The position numbers and the translations under genes are program-made. From NCBI GenBank assembly GCA_025927435.1, contig JAICLM010000102.1, forward strand, positions 1-7,328: 7,328 bases of DNA, given 5' to 3'. The DNA comes from Thermoleophilia bacterium. GTDB lineage: Bacteria; Actinomycetota; Thermoleophilia; Gaiellales; Gaiellaceae. Shown piece by piece: positions 1 through 5,366 of this stretch. How positions within the stretch are numbered: position 1 is the first letter of the stretch; every line of letters starts with the position of its first letter. The notes under the pieces were generated by a model. The model saw only the letters and a list, made by a program, of their open reading frames with translations, did not search any database and had not been told where the DNA came from.

Positions 1-393
1 CTCACGACACGGCCTCTCGGTCTGAAGCACGTCCGGGTACGGATGCGAGTGGGCGTGATGGTCGTCCTCCGCGTCCGGGGCCGGATCGTGCGGCGACTCG
101 ATGCCCGTGCGCTGTCGGTTCGCCGGCGCGGCACGCTGCGGCTGCTCGAGCTGCGTCTCGTCAACCGGGGCAACGTGACGGAGCGCCTCGTGGGAGCCGG
201 GCTTCGGCTGTGGCTCGTTCGCCGCCGTCAGAGGCTTGCGACGTTGAGGCCGACACCCCGCGAGCTGTTGCCGCACAGCACCGGGATCGTCGTCTTCCCG
301 TACCGGGGCCGACTTCGCGGGCTCGTCCTCGTGCGAGTCGCGCTGAGCCCGCCCCTGCGGGGGCCGCGACGCTCGTTCCACGTGCGGCTATGA
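1..393 (+). CDS. C-terminal part of an uncharacterised, arginine-rich protein (5' end outside window)
   Basis: The frame is open from the first base and runs 130 codons to a TGA at 391-393, so the start lies upstream of the window. G/C-rich third positions and alternating beta-strand-like segments suggest real coding sequence. The stretch around residues 40-65 (LRLLELRLVNRGNVTERL) resembles the beta-sandwich 'N-x-GN-v' pattern of extracellular Ig-like domains, and is followed by TPRELLPHSTGIVVFPYRG, which reads like further strands and a proline turn. This hints at the last domain of an exported or surface protein, but the family is not recognised and no signal peptide or membrane anchor can be seen in this part. 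An internal ATG at 43 is the first in the frame but is probably not the start. The gene is convergent with the selenoprotein at 398 and separated from it by only 4 bp. No terminator hairpin is visible. Confidence 0.6.
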   Translation, partial: LTTRPLGLKHVRVRMRVGVMVVLRVRGRIVRRLDARALSVRRRGTLRLLELRLVNRGNVTERLVGAGLRLWLVRRRQRLATLRPTPRELLPHSTGIVVFPYRGRLRGLVLVRVALSPPLRGPRRSFHVRL

Positions 394-397
394 CCGG

Positions 398-1033
398 CTA
401 GGCGAGGACCCGGCGCAGAAACTCGGGCTCGGGCACGGCGCCGTCCCAGCGCGGCTCGCCGTCCACGACGATTCGTGGAACTGCGAAGACCCCCATCTCC
501 TGCGAGAGCCGCGGAAACTCGTTCGCCTCGATCGCGGTCGCCGTCACGCGCTCCGAGGCGAGGGCACAACGGAACGCCAGCAGCACGGCCGGCGGGCAAT
601 GCGGTCAGGTCGGCGTGACGAAGACGTCGAGCGCGAGGTCGTTCTCGAGCGTCCCGAGGGCCTCGAGCGACTCGGGACGCAGCGTGGGCTCGGCGCGGCC
701 AGCCTCGACGACTGCGCCGACGAGCGAGCCCAGCTCGTAGCCCCAGGGCAGCCCGTCGTAGCGGACGCCCGCGTCGCGCGCCTCGGGCCGAATCGACACG
801 GCCGGAAAGCGGGGGAACCCCTCGGGCTCGTCCTCGACGCGGCAGGTCACGTGCTCGCCGAGCTCCGCGAGTTCTTCGCACACACGCACCATCTCGGCTC
901 CGAAGTCGACGTCGCCGGTGCCTGCGCGCGGCGTCTCCTCCGGACCGACGGCCACCAGGAGTTCGACGGACCGCTCGAGCCCTGCGAACCACTCGCGCAC
1001 CTTCGTCTCCTCCTCGACCCGAAGAAGGGGCAT
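398..1033 (-). CDS. Two-unit protein disulfide oxidoreductase (PDO/glutaredoxin-like), predicted selenoprotein with UxxC active site
   Basis: Read through one in-frame TGA (607-605), this gene encodes 211 residues ending in TAG. It matches the tandem thioredoxin-fold PDO family (usually about 220-230 aa): an N-terminal unit (about 1-115) with the family-like GVRYDGLPWGYEL segment (89-101), and a C-terminal unit (about 120-211) with strand DVFVTPT, the redox motif, then EANEFP (169-174) and the cis-proline loop GVFAVPR (P186). The redox motif reads U143-P-H-C146, where family members have C-P-x-C, so TGA very probably encodes selenocysteine. The N-terminal unit has no CxxC; its cysteines are C52 and C64. 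Expected role: cytosolic thiol-disulfide or selenenylsulfide exchange. Start: ATG 1033, seven bases after a TAGGCT box and giving the usual N-terminus; an alternative ATG at 1066 adds 11 residues. It diverges from the aldo/keto reductase by 31 bp. The alternative reading, a pseudogene with one nonsense mutation, is less likely because frame and conserved residues are intact on both sides. Confidence 0.85.
575..594 (-). promoter_or_regulatory. Candidate bacterial SECIS hairpin for the UPHC selenoprotein
   Basis: On the minus strand, beginning 11 nt after the TGA, CGCCGGC pairs with GCUGGCG through 7 consecutive base pairs (one G-U), closing a 6-nt loop CGUGCU. The loop begins 18 nt after the TGA and contains a G at its second position followed by U. 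This agrees with the known layout of bacterial SECIS elements: a short stem immediately 3' of the UGA and inside the coding region, with a G in the first loop bases, as in the GU-containing loop of E. coli fdhF. Hairpins are common in GC-rich DNA, so the hairpin alone is weak evidence; its spacing and loop are what match. Confidence 0.6.
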
Positions 1034-1040
1034 ACCAGCG

Positions 1041-1046
1041 AGCCTA
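1041..1046 (-). promoter_or_regulatory. Possible -10 box for leaderless transcription of the UPHC selenoprotein
   Basis: TAGGCT (minus strand) matches the TAnnnT -10 pattern and ends 7 nt before the ATG at 1033, the spacing expected if transcription starts at or beside the start codon. No Shine-Dalgarno sequence precedes that ATG and no clear -35 box is visible. The whole intergenic space to the divergent reductase is 31 bp, so promoters for both genes must overlap neighbouring coding sequence. Confidence 0.35.
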
Positions 1047-1064
1047 GCGGCGTTGCACAGCCTC

Positions 1065-1952
1065 ATGGATCTGCGGCGGCTCGGCCCGAGCGACCTCGAG
1101 ATCTCGCGCGTCGGCGTCGGCACGGCGCCGATCGGCTCGCGGCCGGGAGAGTGGTGGGTCAACTGGGGGCCGCAGGACGACTCCGACTCCGTGCGCGCCG
1201 TCCACGCGGCGCTGGACGGCGGCGTCAACTGGGTCGACACAGCGCCGTTCTACGGTTGGGGACACGCGGAGGAGGTCGTCGGCCGCGCGCTTGCCGGACG
1301 CGAGAACGTCCTCGTGTTCACGAAGTGCGGGACGCTGCGCCGCGAGGACGGGGACGACTACATGGATCTCAGCCCGGAGTCGGTCCGGCGCGGCTGTGAG
1401 GAGAGCCTGCGCCGGCTGCGGCGGGACCGCATCGACCTGCTGCAGTTCCATGACCCCGCCCGCAACGTGCCGATCGAGGAGTCGTGGGGCGCACTCCGGG
1501 AGCTCGTCGCCGACGGGAAGGTGCGCCACGGCGGTCTCTCGAACCATCCGCCGGAGCTCGTGGAGCGGGCGCTCGCCGTCGGGCCCGTCGCGGCGCTGCA
1601 GTTCGAGTACTCGGCGCTCGCCCGGGCGCACGAGGCCGATCTGCTTCCGTTTGCGCTCGACCGCGGCCTCGGCGTGATCGTCTGGGCGCCGCTTGCCAGC
1701 GGGTTCCTCACCGACGGCTTCTCGCTCGACGCTCTCGCCGAGGACGACTTCCGGCGCACGCATCCCTTCGCCGAGCTGGATCTCGCCGCGACGCGTGACG
1801 AGCTACGCGTCCGCGGCGGCGGCAGCGCGACGCGGGGCGCACTCGAGTTCGCGCTTTCACACGCTGGAGTGACCGGCGCGATCGTCGGCGTCCGCAACGA
1901 GCGCGAGGGCCACGAGCTCGCAGCGGCTGTGGAGGGTTTGGCGGAAGGCTAG
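1065..1952 (+). CDS. Aldo/keto reductase family oxidoreductase
   Basis: This 295-residue protein is a single TIM-barrel aldo/keto reductase, which would use NAD(P)H to reduce carbonyl substrates in the cytosol. The catalytic tetrad is visible: D58 and Y63 in VDTAPFYGWG, K87 in FTKCG and H129 in LLQFHDP. Other family signs are the opening LGPSDLEISRVGVGTAPIG, GKVRHGGLSNHPPE (an equivalent of the GxxxxxGvSN strand), QFEYSAL, VWAPLASGFL and, near the end, TGAIVGVRN, which corresponds to the cofactor-binding tail. The length is slightly short for the family (about 300-340) but no core element is missing. The substrate cannot be deduced. Start: ATG 1065 immediately precedes the first conserved strand; the frame stays open upstream, but that region is the selenoprotein gene on the other strand. 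There is no Shine-Dalgarno sequence. Its TAG stop overlaps the TAG of the convergent propeller-thioredoxin gene in the palindrome CTAG. Lying between two predicted selenoproteins, it may belong to the same redox process, but that is inference. Confidence 0.93.
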   Translation: MDLRRLGPSDLEISRVGVGTAPIGSRPGEWWVNWGPQDDSDSVRAVHAALDGGVNWVDTAPFYGWGHAEEVVGRALAGRENVLVFTKCGTLRREDGDDYMDLSPESVRRGCEESLRRLRRDRIDLLQFHDPARNVPIEESWGALRELVADGKVRHGGLSNHPPELVERALAVGPVAALQFEYSALARAHEADLLPFALDRGLGVIVWAPLASGFLTDGFSLDALAEDDFRRTHPFAELDLAATRDELRVRGGGSATRGALEFALSHAGVTGAIVGVRNEREGHELAAAVEGLAEG

Positions 1953-3379
1953 GCCCGGCCGTACAGTTCGTCGATCGCCTGCTCGAGCTCGTCGAGCCGG
2001 GCGGCGCCGAAGGCTCGGATCGTCCCGTCGGAGTCGACGACGACGTTCGTGGGCACCCCGCGCACGCCGAGCTCCCCGGCGAGCTCGCCGCGGGGATCGA
2101 GCAGGATCGGCCCCTTGATGCCCCACATCTCGCAGAAGCGCTCGACCTCGGGGCGCGGCTCCGTCCCCTCCCAGATGTCGACCAGCACCACCTCGAGACC
2201 CGACCGGGCCCCTTCGCGAACGCGCACGTCCTCGAGGAACGGCGCCTCCGCATTGCACGGTCCTCACCAGGAGGCGAAGAAGTTGAGGATGTACTTCTTC
2301 TCCGCCCAGTCGTGGTTCGTGCGCGGCTCGCCGGACCAGTAGTCCTCGAGGGAGAACGCGGGCAGCCTGCTGCCGATCCACGGGCTCGCCTCCTCGACGA
2401 CTGGAGCGGGGGGCCGCGCCGCGAGCAGGTCCTCGACGATCGACATCGTCTGGCTGCCGGCGTTGGCGACGAGGATCCGGCCGTCGTGTCGGTCGACGGC
2501 CACGCCTCCCGGACCGCCGCCGACCGGGATCTGCGACCACTCGGCTCCGTCGGCGACGCCGAGCACGCTGACGGAACCGGCGCCACGGTTCGTGACGTAG
2601 ACGCGGTCGTTGGAGGGATGCAGGGTGAGCCCCACCGGCGCCGACCCGGTGCGGATCTCCTCCAGCACCTCGATCCGGTCGACGTCGACGCGCGAGACGG
2701 TCCCCGCGATCGAGTTGACGATGAATGCCTCGCCTCGCTCGGGCACGATCCCGATCGCGCAGGTTCCGGTGCCGAGCTCGAGACGGCCGACCTCGTCGAA
2801 GGAGTCGGCGTCGTAGAAGTTGGCGGAGGCTGCGACGAAGTTGACGCAGATCACGAGTCTGCGGGTCGGATCGACCCCGATCGCGCCGGCCCCCGGCTCC
2901 GCTTCCACGGTCGCGACGGTCTCGAGCGTGTCGAGGTCGATCACGCTCATCGTCGAGCCGAGCGAGTTGCCGACGTAGAGCCGGCGGAATTCGGGCACGT
3001 GGGTCAGACCGGACGGATAGCCGCCGACGGGCACGGCCGTCTCGACCTCGAGCGTCGCCGAGTCGATGATCGTCACCTGGTCGGAGTGAGCGTCGGCGGT
3101 GAAGACGCGACCCGTTTGCTCGTCGAGGCCGATGTCGATGGGCTCGTTGCCGGTGGTGATCTCGCCGATCACCTCGTGGGCCTCGAGGTCGACGACCGAG
3201 ACGAAGTCACTGCGCGAGCACGCCACGAACGCCCGCCGGCGAGCGACGTCGACCGCGATTCCTTCCGGGTCGAGGCCGACCGGGATCTCGGCGATCTGCC
3301 GCCACGGCGAGCGCGAGTCGATCCGGCACGCGGCTCCGACCGGGAACGCCGGGTCTTCTCTCTCGCCCGTCGCGGCCAT
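1949..3379 (-). CDS. YVTN beta-propeller fused to TlpA/thioredoxin-like domain, predicted selenoprotein with WUGPC active site
   Basis: Read through one in-frame TGA (2266-2264), the product is 476 residues ending in TAG. Residues about 29-319 form seven repeats of roughly 42 residues (starting near 29, 71, 113, 155, 197, 239, 281), each with an 'IPVG..P.gia.D...r.fVan...d.vsviD' pattern. Blade 6 contains a literal YVTN at 261-264. After a proline-rich linker (322-328) comes a TlpA-like thioredoxin fold: KKYILNFFASW, then U372-G-P-C375, VVLVDIW, PILLDPRGELAGELGVRGVPT (cis-Pro 443) and VVVDSDGTI. TGA stands exactly at the first Cys of WCGPC, so selenocysteine is the natural reading. No signal peptide or membrane segment is seen, so the protein should be cytosolic, unlike most TlpA-type proteins. 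The propeller may bind a partner or ligand for the redox domain. Start: ATG 3379, eight bases after GATACT; the frame extends upstream to 3442, but without a protein-like sequence. A split or broken gene is the alternative. Confidence 0.87.
2234..2248 (-). promoter_or_regulatory. Candidate bacterial SECIS hairpin for the WUGPC selenoprotein
   Basis: Beginning 16 nt after the TGA on the minus strand, GAGG pairs with CCUC around a 7-nt loop CGCCGUU. The loop starts 20 nt after the TGA, has G at its second position and contains GU. This satisfies the known spacing and loop rule for bacterial SECIS elements, but four base pairs is the minimum. A competing, longer stem can be drawn at 2222-2245 (GCGCC.. 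with ..GUGCGC, one bulge, loop around 2232-2236), and its loop has no G in the first two positions. Which fold forms cannot be decided by eye. Confidence 0.4.
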
Positions 3380-3387
3380 CGCCCGCG

Positions 3388-3393
3388 AGTATC
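3388..3393 (-). promoter_or_regulatory. Possible -10 box upstream of the propeller-thioredoxin gene
   Basis: GATACT on the minus strand matches four of six bases of the TATAAT consensus and ends 8 nt before the ATG at 3379, consistent with a leaderless or very short-leader transcript. No Shine-Dalgarno sequence or convincing -35 box is seen. It lies in the 72-bp divergent space shared with the M24 peptidase gene. Confidence 0.35.
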
Positions 3394-3436
3394 CCCTGTC
3401 CCGGTGAGAGACGCCTGAGGAACCCGCGCGCGCCGC

Positions 3437-3442
3437 TAGCAT
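3437..3442 (+). promoter_or_regulatory. Possible -10 box upstream of the M24 peptidase gene
   Basis: TAGCAT fits the TAnnnT pattern and ends 9 nt before the GTG at 3452. No Shine-Dalgarno sequence lies between, which suggests leaderless translation as for its neighbours. With the GATACT box on the other strand it makes the 3380-3451 gap a short divergent promoter region. Confidence 0.4.
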
Positions 3443-3451
3443 CGGCTTCCT

Positions 3452-4591
3452 GTGGCGGACGCGGTCCTGATCTACGCCGACTCATTCCGCTCGCCCGACA
3501 TGCGGCAGGCGGTGCCGCTCGGCGTGCCCGATCCTTTCCTCTACGCCGAGGAGAACGGCAGCCGCCACGTCTTCGCCAGCTCGATGGAGGCCACCCGGCT
3601 GCGCGAGCTCGGACTCTTCGACGTCCACACGAGCGAGGACCTCGGCATGGACGAGTTGGTGGCATCGGGAATCGACCCGCGCGAGCTCGAGGCTCAACTC
3701 GCTCTCCGAGCCGTCGGCAGCCTCGGGCTCGAGTGCGCGAGCGTGCCGAAGGACTTTCCGGTCTGGCTCGCCGACCGCCTGCGCGCAGAGGGCATCGAGC
3801 TCGCGGTCGACCAGGATCTCTTCGACGACCGCCGGCGCGCCAAGACCGAGGCGCAGCTCGCGGGGATGAGACGGGCGCAGCGGGCCGCGGAAGCTGCCAT
3901 GGACGCCTGCCGCGAGCTTCTGCGGCGCGCCGAGATCCGCGGCGACGAGCTGCTGCTCGACGGCGAGCAGCTCACCGTCGAGCGCGTGAAGGCGGACATG
4001 AACGTCGCCTTCGCCAGGCACGACACCACCGCCGACGAGTACATCGTCGCGCCGGGGGCGCAGGGTGCGGTCGGCCACGAGATGGGCTCCGGCCCGATTC
4101 GTCCCGGCGCCCCGCTCGTGGTGGACATCTTCCCGCGTGACAACGCTTCCGCGGTCTACACGGACATGACGCGCACGTTCGTGGTGGGCGACGTGCCGGG
4201 CGACGTCCGCGAGTGGCACCGGCTCGTCAAGGAGGCACTCGATGCCGCGGTCGCCGAGATCCGCGCCGGCGTCGAAGCGCGCGCGGTCTTCGACCTCACC
4301 TGCGAGATCTTCGAGGCTGCCGGCGAGCCGACGCAGCGCACCAAGCAGCCCGGGAAACCGCTCGCCGACGGCTTCTTCCACGGGCTCGGCCACGGCGTCG
4401 GCCTCGAGGTCCACGAGGCGCCGAGCCTGGGGCGGCTCGCCGACAAGACGCTGGTGGCCGGTGACGTGGTCACCGTGGAGCCCGGCCTCTACCGCTCCGG
4501 TTACGGCGGCGTCCGCCTCGAGGACATCGTTCTCGTGACCGAGAACGGGGCCGAGGTCATCACGGACTACCGCTACGACCTCGAACTTTGA
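3452..4591 (+). CDS. M24 family metallopeptidase (Xaa-Pro aminopeptidase/prolidase type)
   Basis: The protein has 379 residues: a creatinase-like N-terminal domain (about 1-125), then the 'pita-bread' M24 catalytic domain (about 132-379). The five usual metal ligands can be assigned: D225 (VVDIFPRD), D238 (YTDMTRTF), H314 (HGLGHGVGLEVHE), E343 (TVEPGLY) and E357 (VRLEDIVLVTE). The two aspartates are 13 residues apart rather than the 11 of E. coli aminopeptidase P and methionine aminopeptidase, which fits a 'DIFPRD...YTDMTRT' subgroup. Expected activity: metal-dependent removal of an N-terminal residue before proline, or cleavage of Xaa-Pro dipeptides, in the cytosol. The length excludes a simple methionine aminopeptidase, which lacks the N-terminal domain. 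Start: GTG 3452, directly after a TAGCAT box, preceding strand ADAVLIYADS. It is divergent from the propeller-thioredoxin gene. The TGA stop is real here: no family sequence continues beyond it. Confidence 0.93.
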   Translation: MADAVLIYADSFRSPDMRQAVPLGVPDPFLYAEENGSRHVFASSMEATRLRELGLFDVHTSEDLGMDELVASGIDPRELEAQLALRAVGSLGLECASVPKDFPVWLADRLRAEGIELAVDQDLFDDRRRAKTEAQLAGMRRAQRAAEAAMDACRELLRRAEIRGDELLLDGEQLTVERVKADMNVAFARHDTTADEYIVAPGAQGAVGHEMGSGPIRPGAPLVVDIFPRDNASAVYTDMTRTFVVGDVPGDVREWHRLVKEALDAAVAEIRAGVEARAVFDLTCEIFEAAGEPTQRTKQPGKPLADGFFHGLGHGVGLEVHEAPSLGRLADKTLVAGDVVTVEPGLYRSGYGGVRLEDIVLVTENGAEVITDYRYDLEL

Positions 4592-4626
4592 CTAACCCCC
4601 ACGAATTTGGGTAAAGATTGGTCAAA
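4587..4626 (+). promoter_or_regulatory. AT-richer control region with TTTGAC/GTCAAA dyad upstream of the acetate genes
   Basis: A markedly less GC-rich stretch fills the space after the peptidase stop. TTTGAC (4587-4592) and GTCAAA (4621-4626) are perfect inverted repeats 28 bp apart, and inside them ACCC (4595-4598) mirrors GGGT (4609-4612). TTGACT at 4588-4593 is a good -35 box; TAAAGA at 4612-4617, 18 bp downstream, is a weak -10 candidate. The dyad could be an operator for the transporter-synthetase pair or a weak terminator for the peptidase gene; there is no T-run to favour a terminator. The left arm overlaps the last codons of the peptidase gene. Confidence 0.45.
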
Positions 4627-4674
4627 TAGATCGGAGGCCGACGGATGGCCTTGGGGACCTTCCGCCGCTCCGAG

Positions 4675-4682
4675 AAGGAGGG
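4675..4682 (+). promoter_or_regulatory. Strong ribosome binding site of the acetate transporter gene
   Basis: AAGGAGGG lies 9 nt before the ATG at 4692. It fixes the transporter start and shows a leadered transcript, in contrast with the genes to the left, which have no Shine-Dalgarno sequence. Confidence 0.8.
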
Positions 4683-4691
4683 CGACCAAGC

Positions 4692-5363
4692 ATGGCTGTT
4701 CTCGCCCAGGATCGGCCGACCACGCTCGTCGAGAGCATTCCGGCTGCCGATCCCGCGCCGCTGGGGCTCGCGGCCTTCGCGCTGACGACGTTCCTGCTCA
4801 GCGGCCACAACGCCAGCTTCATTCCGGATGCGGTCTGGATCGGGCCCGCGCTGTTCTACGGCGGCCTGTGTCAGCTGCTCGCCGGTATGTGGGAGTTCCG
4901 TAACCGGAACGTCTTCGGAGCGACCGCGTTCTCGACCTACGGGGGCTTCTGGATGGGGCTCGGCATCGTCATCCTGCTGTTCTTCCTGTCGAAGAACTTC
5001 GCGGAGGCCCTCGCAGGCACGAATCTCACGAGCGGGCTCGCGTGGTTCCTCCTCGCGTTCGCCATCTTCAACACGTACATGCTCCTCTGGAGCATGCGCG
5101 TGAGCGTGGCGGTGTTCCTCGTCTTCCTGACGCTCGAGATCACGGAGATCCTGCTCGTGATCGGCTTCTTCAACATCTCGCACGGCGGCACCGAGTGGTG
5201 GCTCCATGCGGGCGGTTGGGCCGGAATCGTGACTGCCGGCGTCGCGTGGTACGCCTCGGCCGCGGGCGTGGTGAACGGCATGTCGCCGGTGCCCGTCGTC
5301 CCGGTCGGGGCGGCACCGATCGGTAGGCTCGGCTCGCCGATGCCCCGTCGAGCGGAGGTGTAG
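4692..5363 (+). CDS. satP: GPR1/FUN34/YaaH family acetate/succinate transporter (SatP-type)
   Basis: The 223-residue protein has six hydrophobic segments at about 22-38, 48-66, 82-100, 115-133, 137-160 and 172-192, the fold of the acetate uptake transporter family. The family signature N-P-A-P-L-G appears as DPAPLG at 20-25, just before the first membrane segment, with D replacing N. Other typical parts are FYGGLCQLLAGMWEF (56-69), FGATAFSTYGGFW (75-87) and FNTYMLLWSMR (126-136). It should sit in the cytoplasmic membrane and move acetate, possibly succinate, into the cell. A proline- and glycine-rich C-terminal tail of about 25 residues follows the last helix. The start is fixed by the AAGGAGGG site. 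The acetyl-CoA synthetase gene begins 3 nt after its TAG, so the two are almost surely co-transcribed, which supports acetate as the substrate. Confidence 0.92.
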   Translation: MAVLAQDRPTTLVESIPAADPAPLGLAAFALTTFLLSGHNASFIPDAVWIGPALFYGGLCQLLAGMWEFRNRNVFGATAFSTYGGFWMGLGIVILLFFLSKNFAEALAGTNLTSGLAWFLLAFAIFNTYMLLWSMRVSVAVFLVFLTLEITEILLVIGFFNISHGGTEWWLHAGGWAGIVTAGVAWYASAAGVVNGMSPVPVVPVGAAPIGRLGSPMPRRAEV

Positions 5364-5366
5364 CGG

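Noticed and set aside
391..393. TGA of the leftmost gene as a third selenocysteine codon
   Set aside because: No cysteine-type motif surrounds it, the frame beyond runs into the opposite-strand selenoprotein gene, and the protein appears to end naturally at SFHVRL.
228..992. 254-codon open frame on the minus strand
   Set aside because: It is out of frame with the PDO selenoprotein, very rich in Arg/Gly/Ala, and has no recognisable fold: a GC-driven shadow.
605..1033. Reading the left selenoprotein as a pseudogene or as two separate small genes split at the TGA
   Set aside because: There is one interruption only, with no frameshift; conserved strands and the cis-proline lie in the same frame on both sides; the TGA falls exactly at a catalytic cysteine; and the downstream part alone lacks a complete fold and any ribosome binding site. 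The same situation recurs at 2264-2266.
2312..3418. 368-codon plus-strand open frame opposite the propeller domain
   Set aside because: Its translation is dominated by D, R, G and V with no motif, and it lies antisense to a clear seven-repeat propeller: a shadow caused by high third-position GC.
4589..4591. General reassignment of TGA to an amino acid (altered genetic code)
   Set aside because: TGA ends the peptidase gene at the normal family C-terminus and also ends the gene at 391-393, with no homologous sequence beyond. TGA is therefore a stop here and is recoded only at the two active sites.
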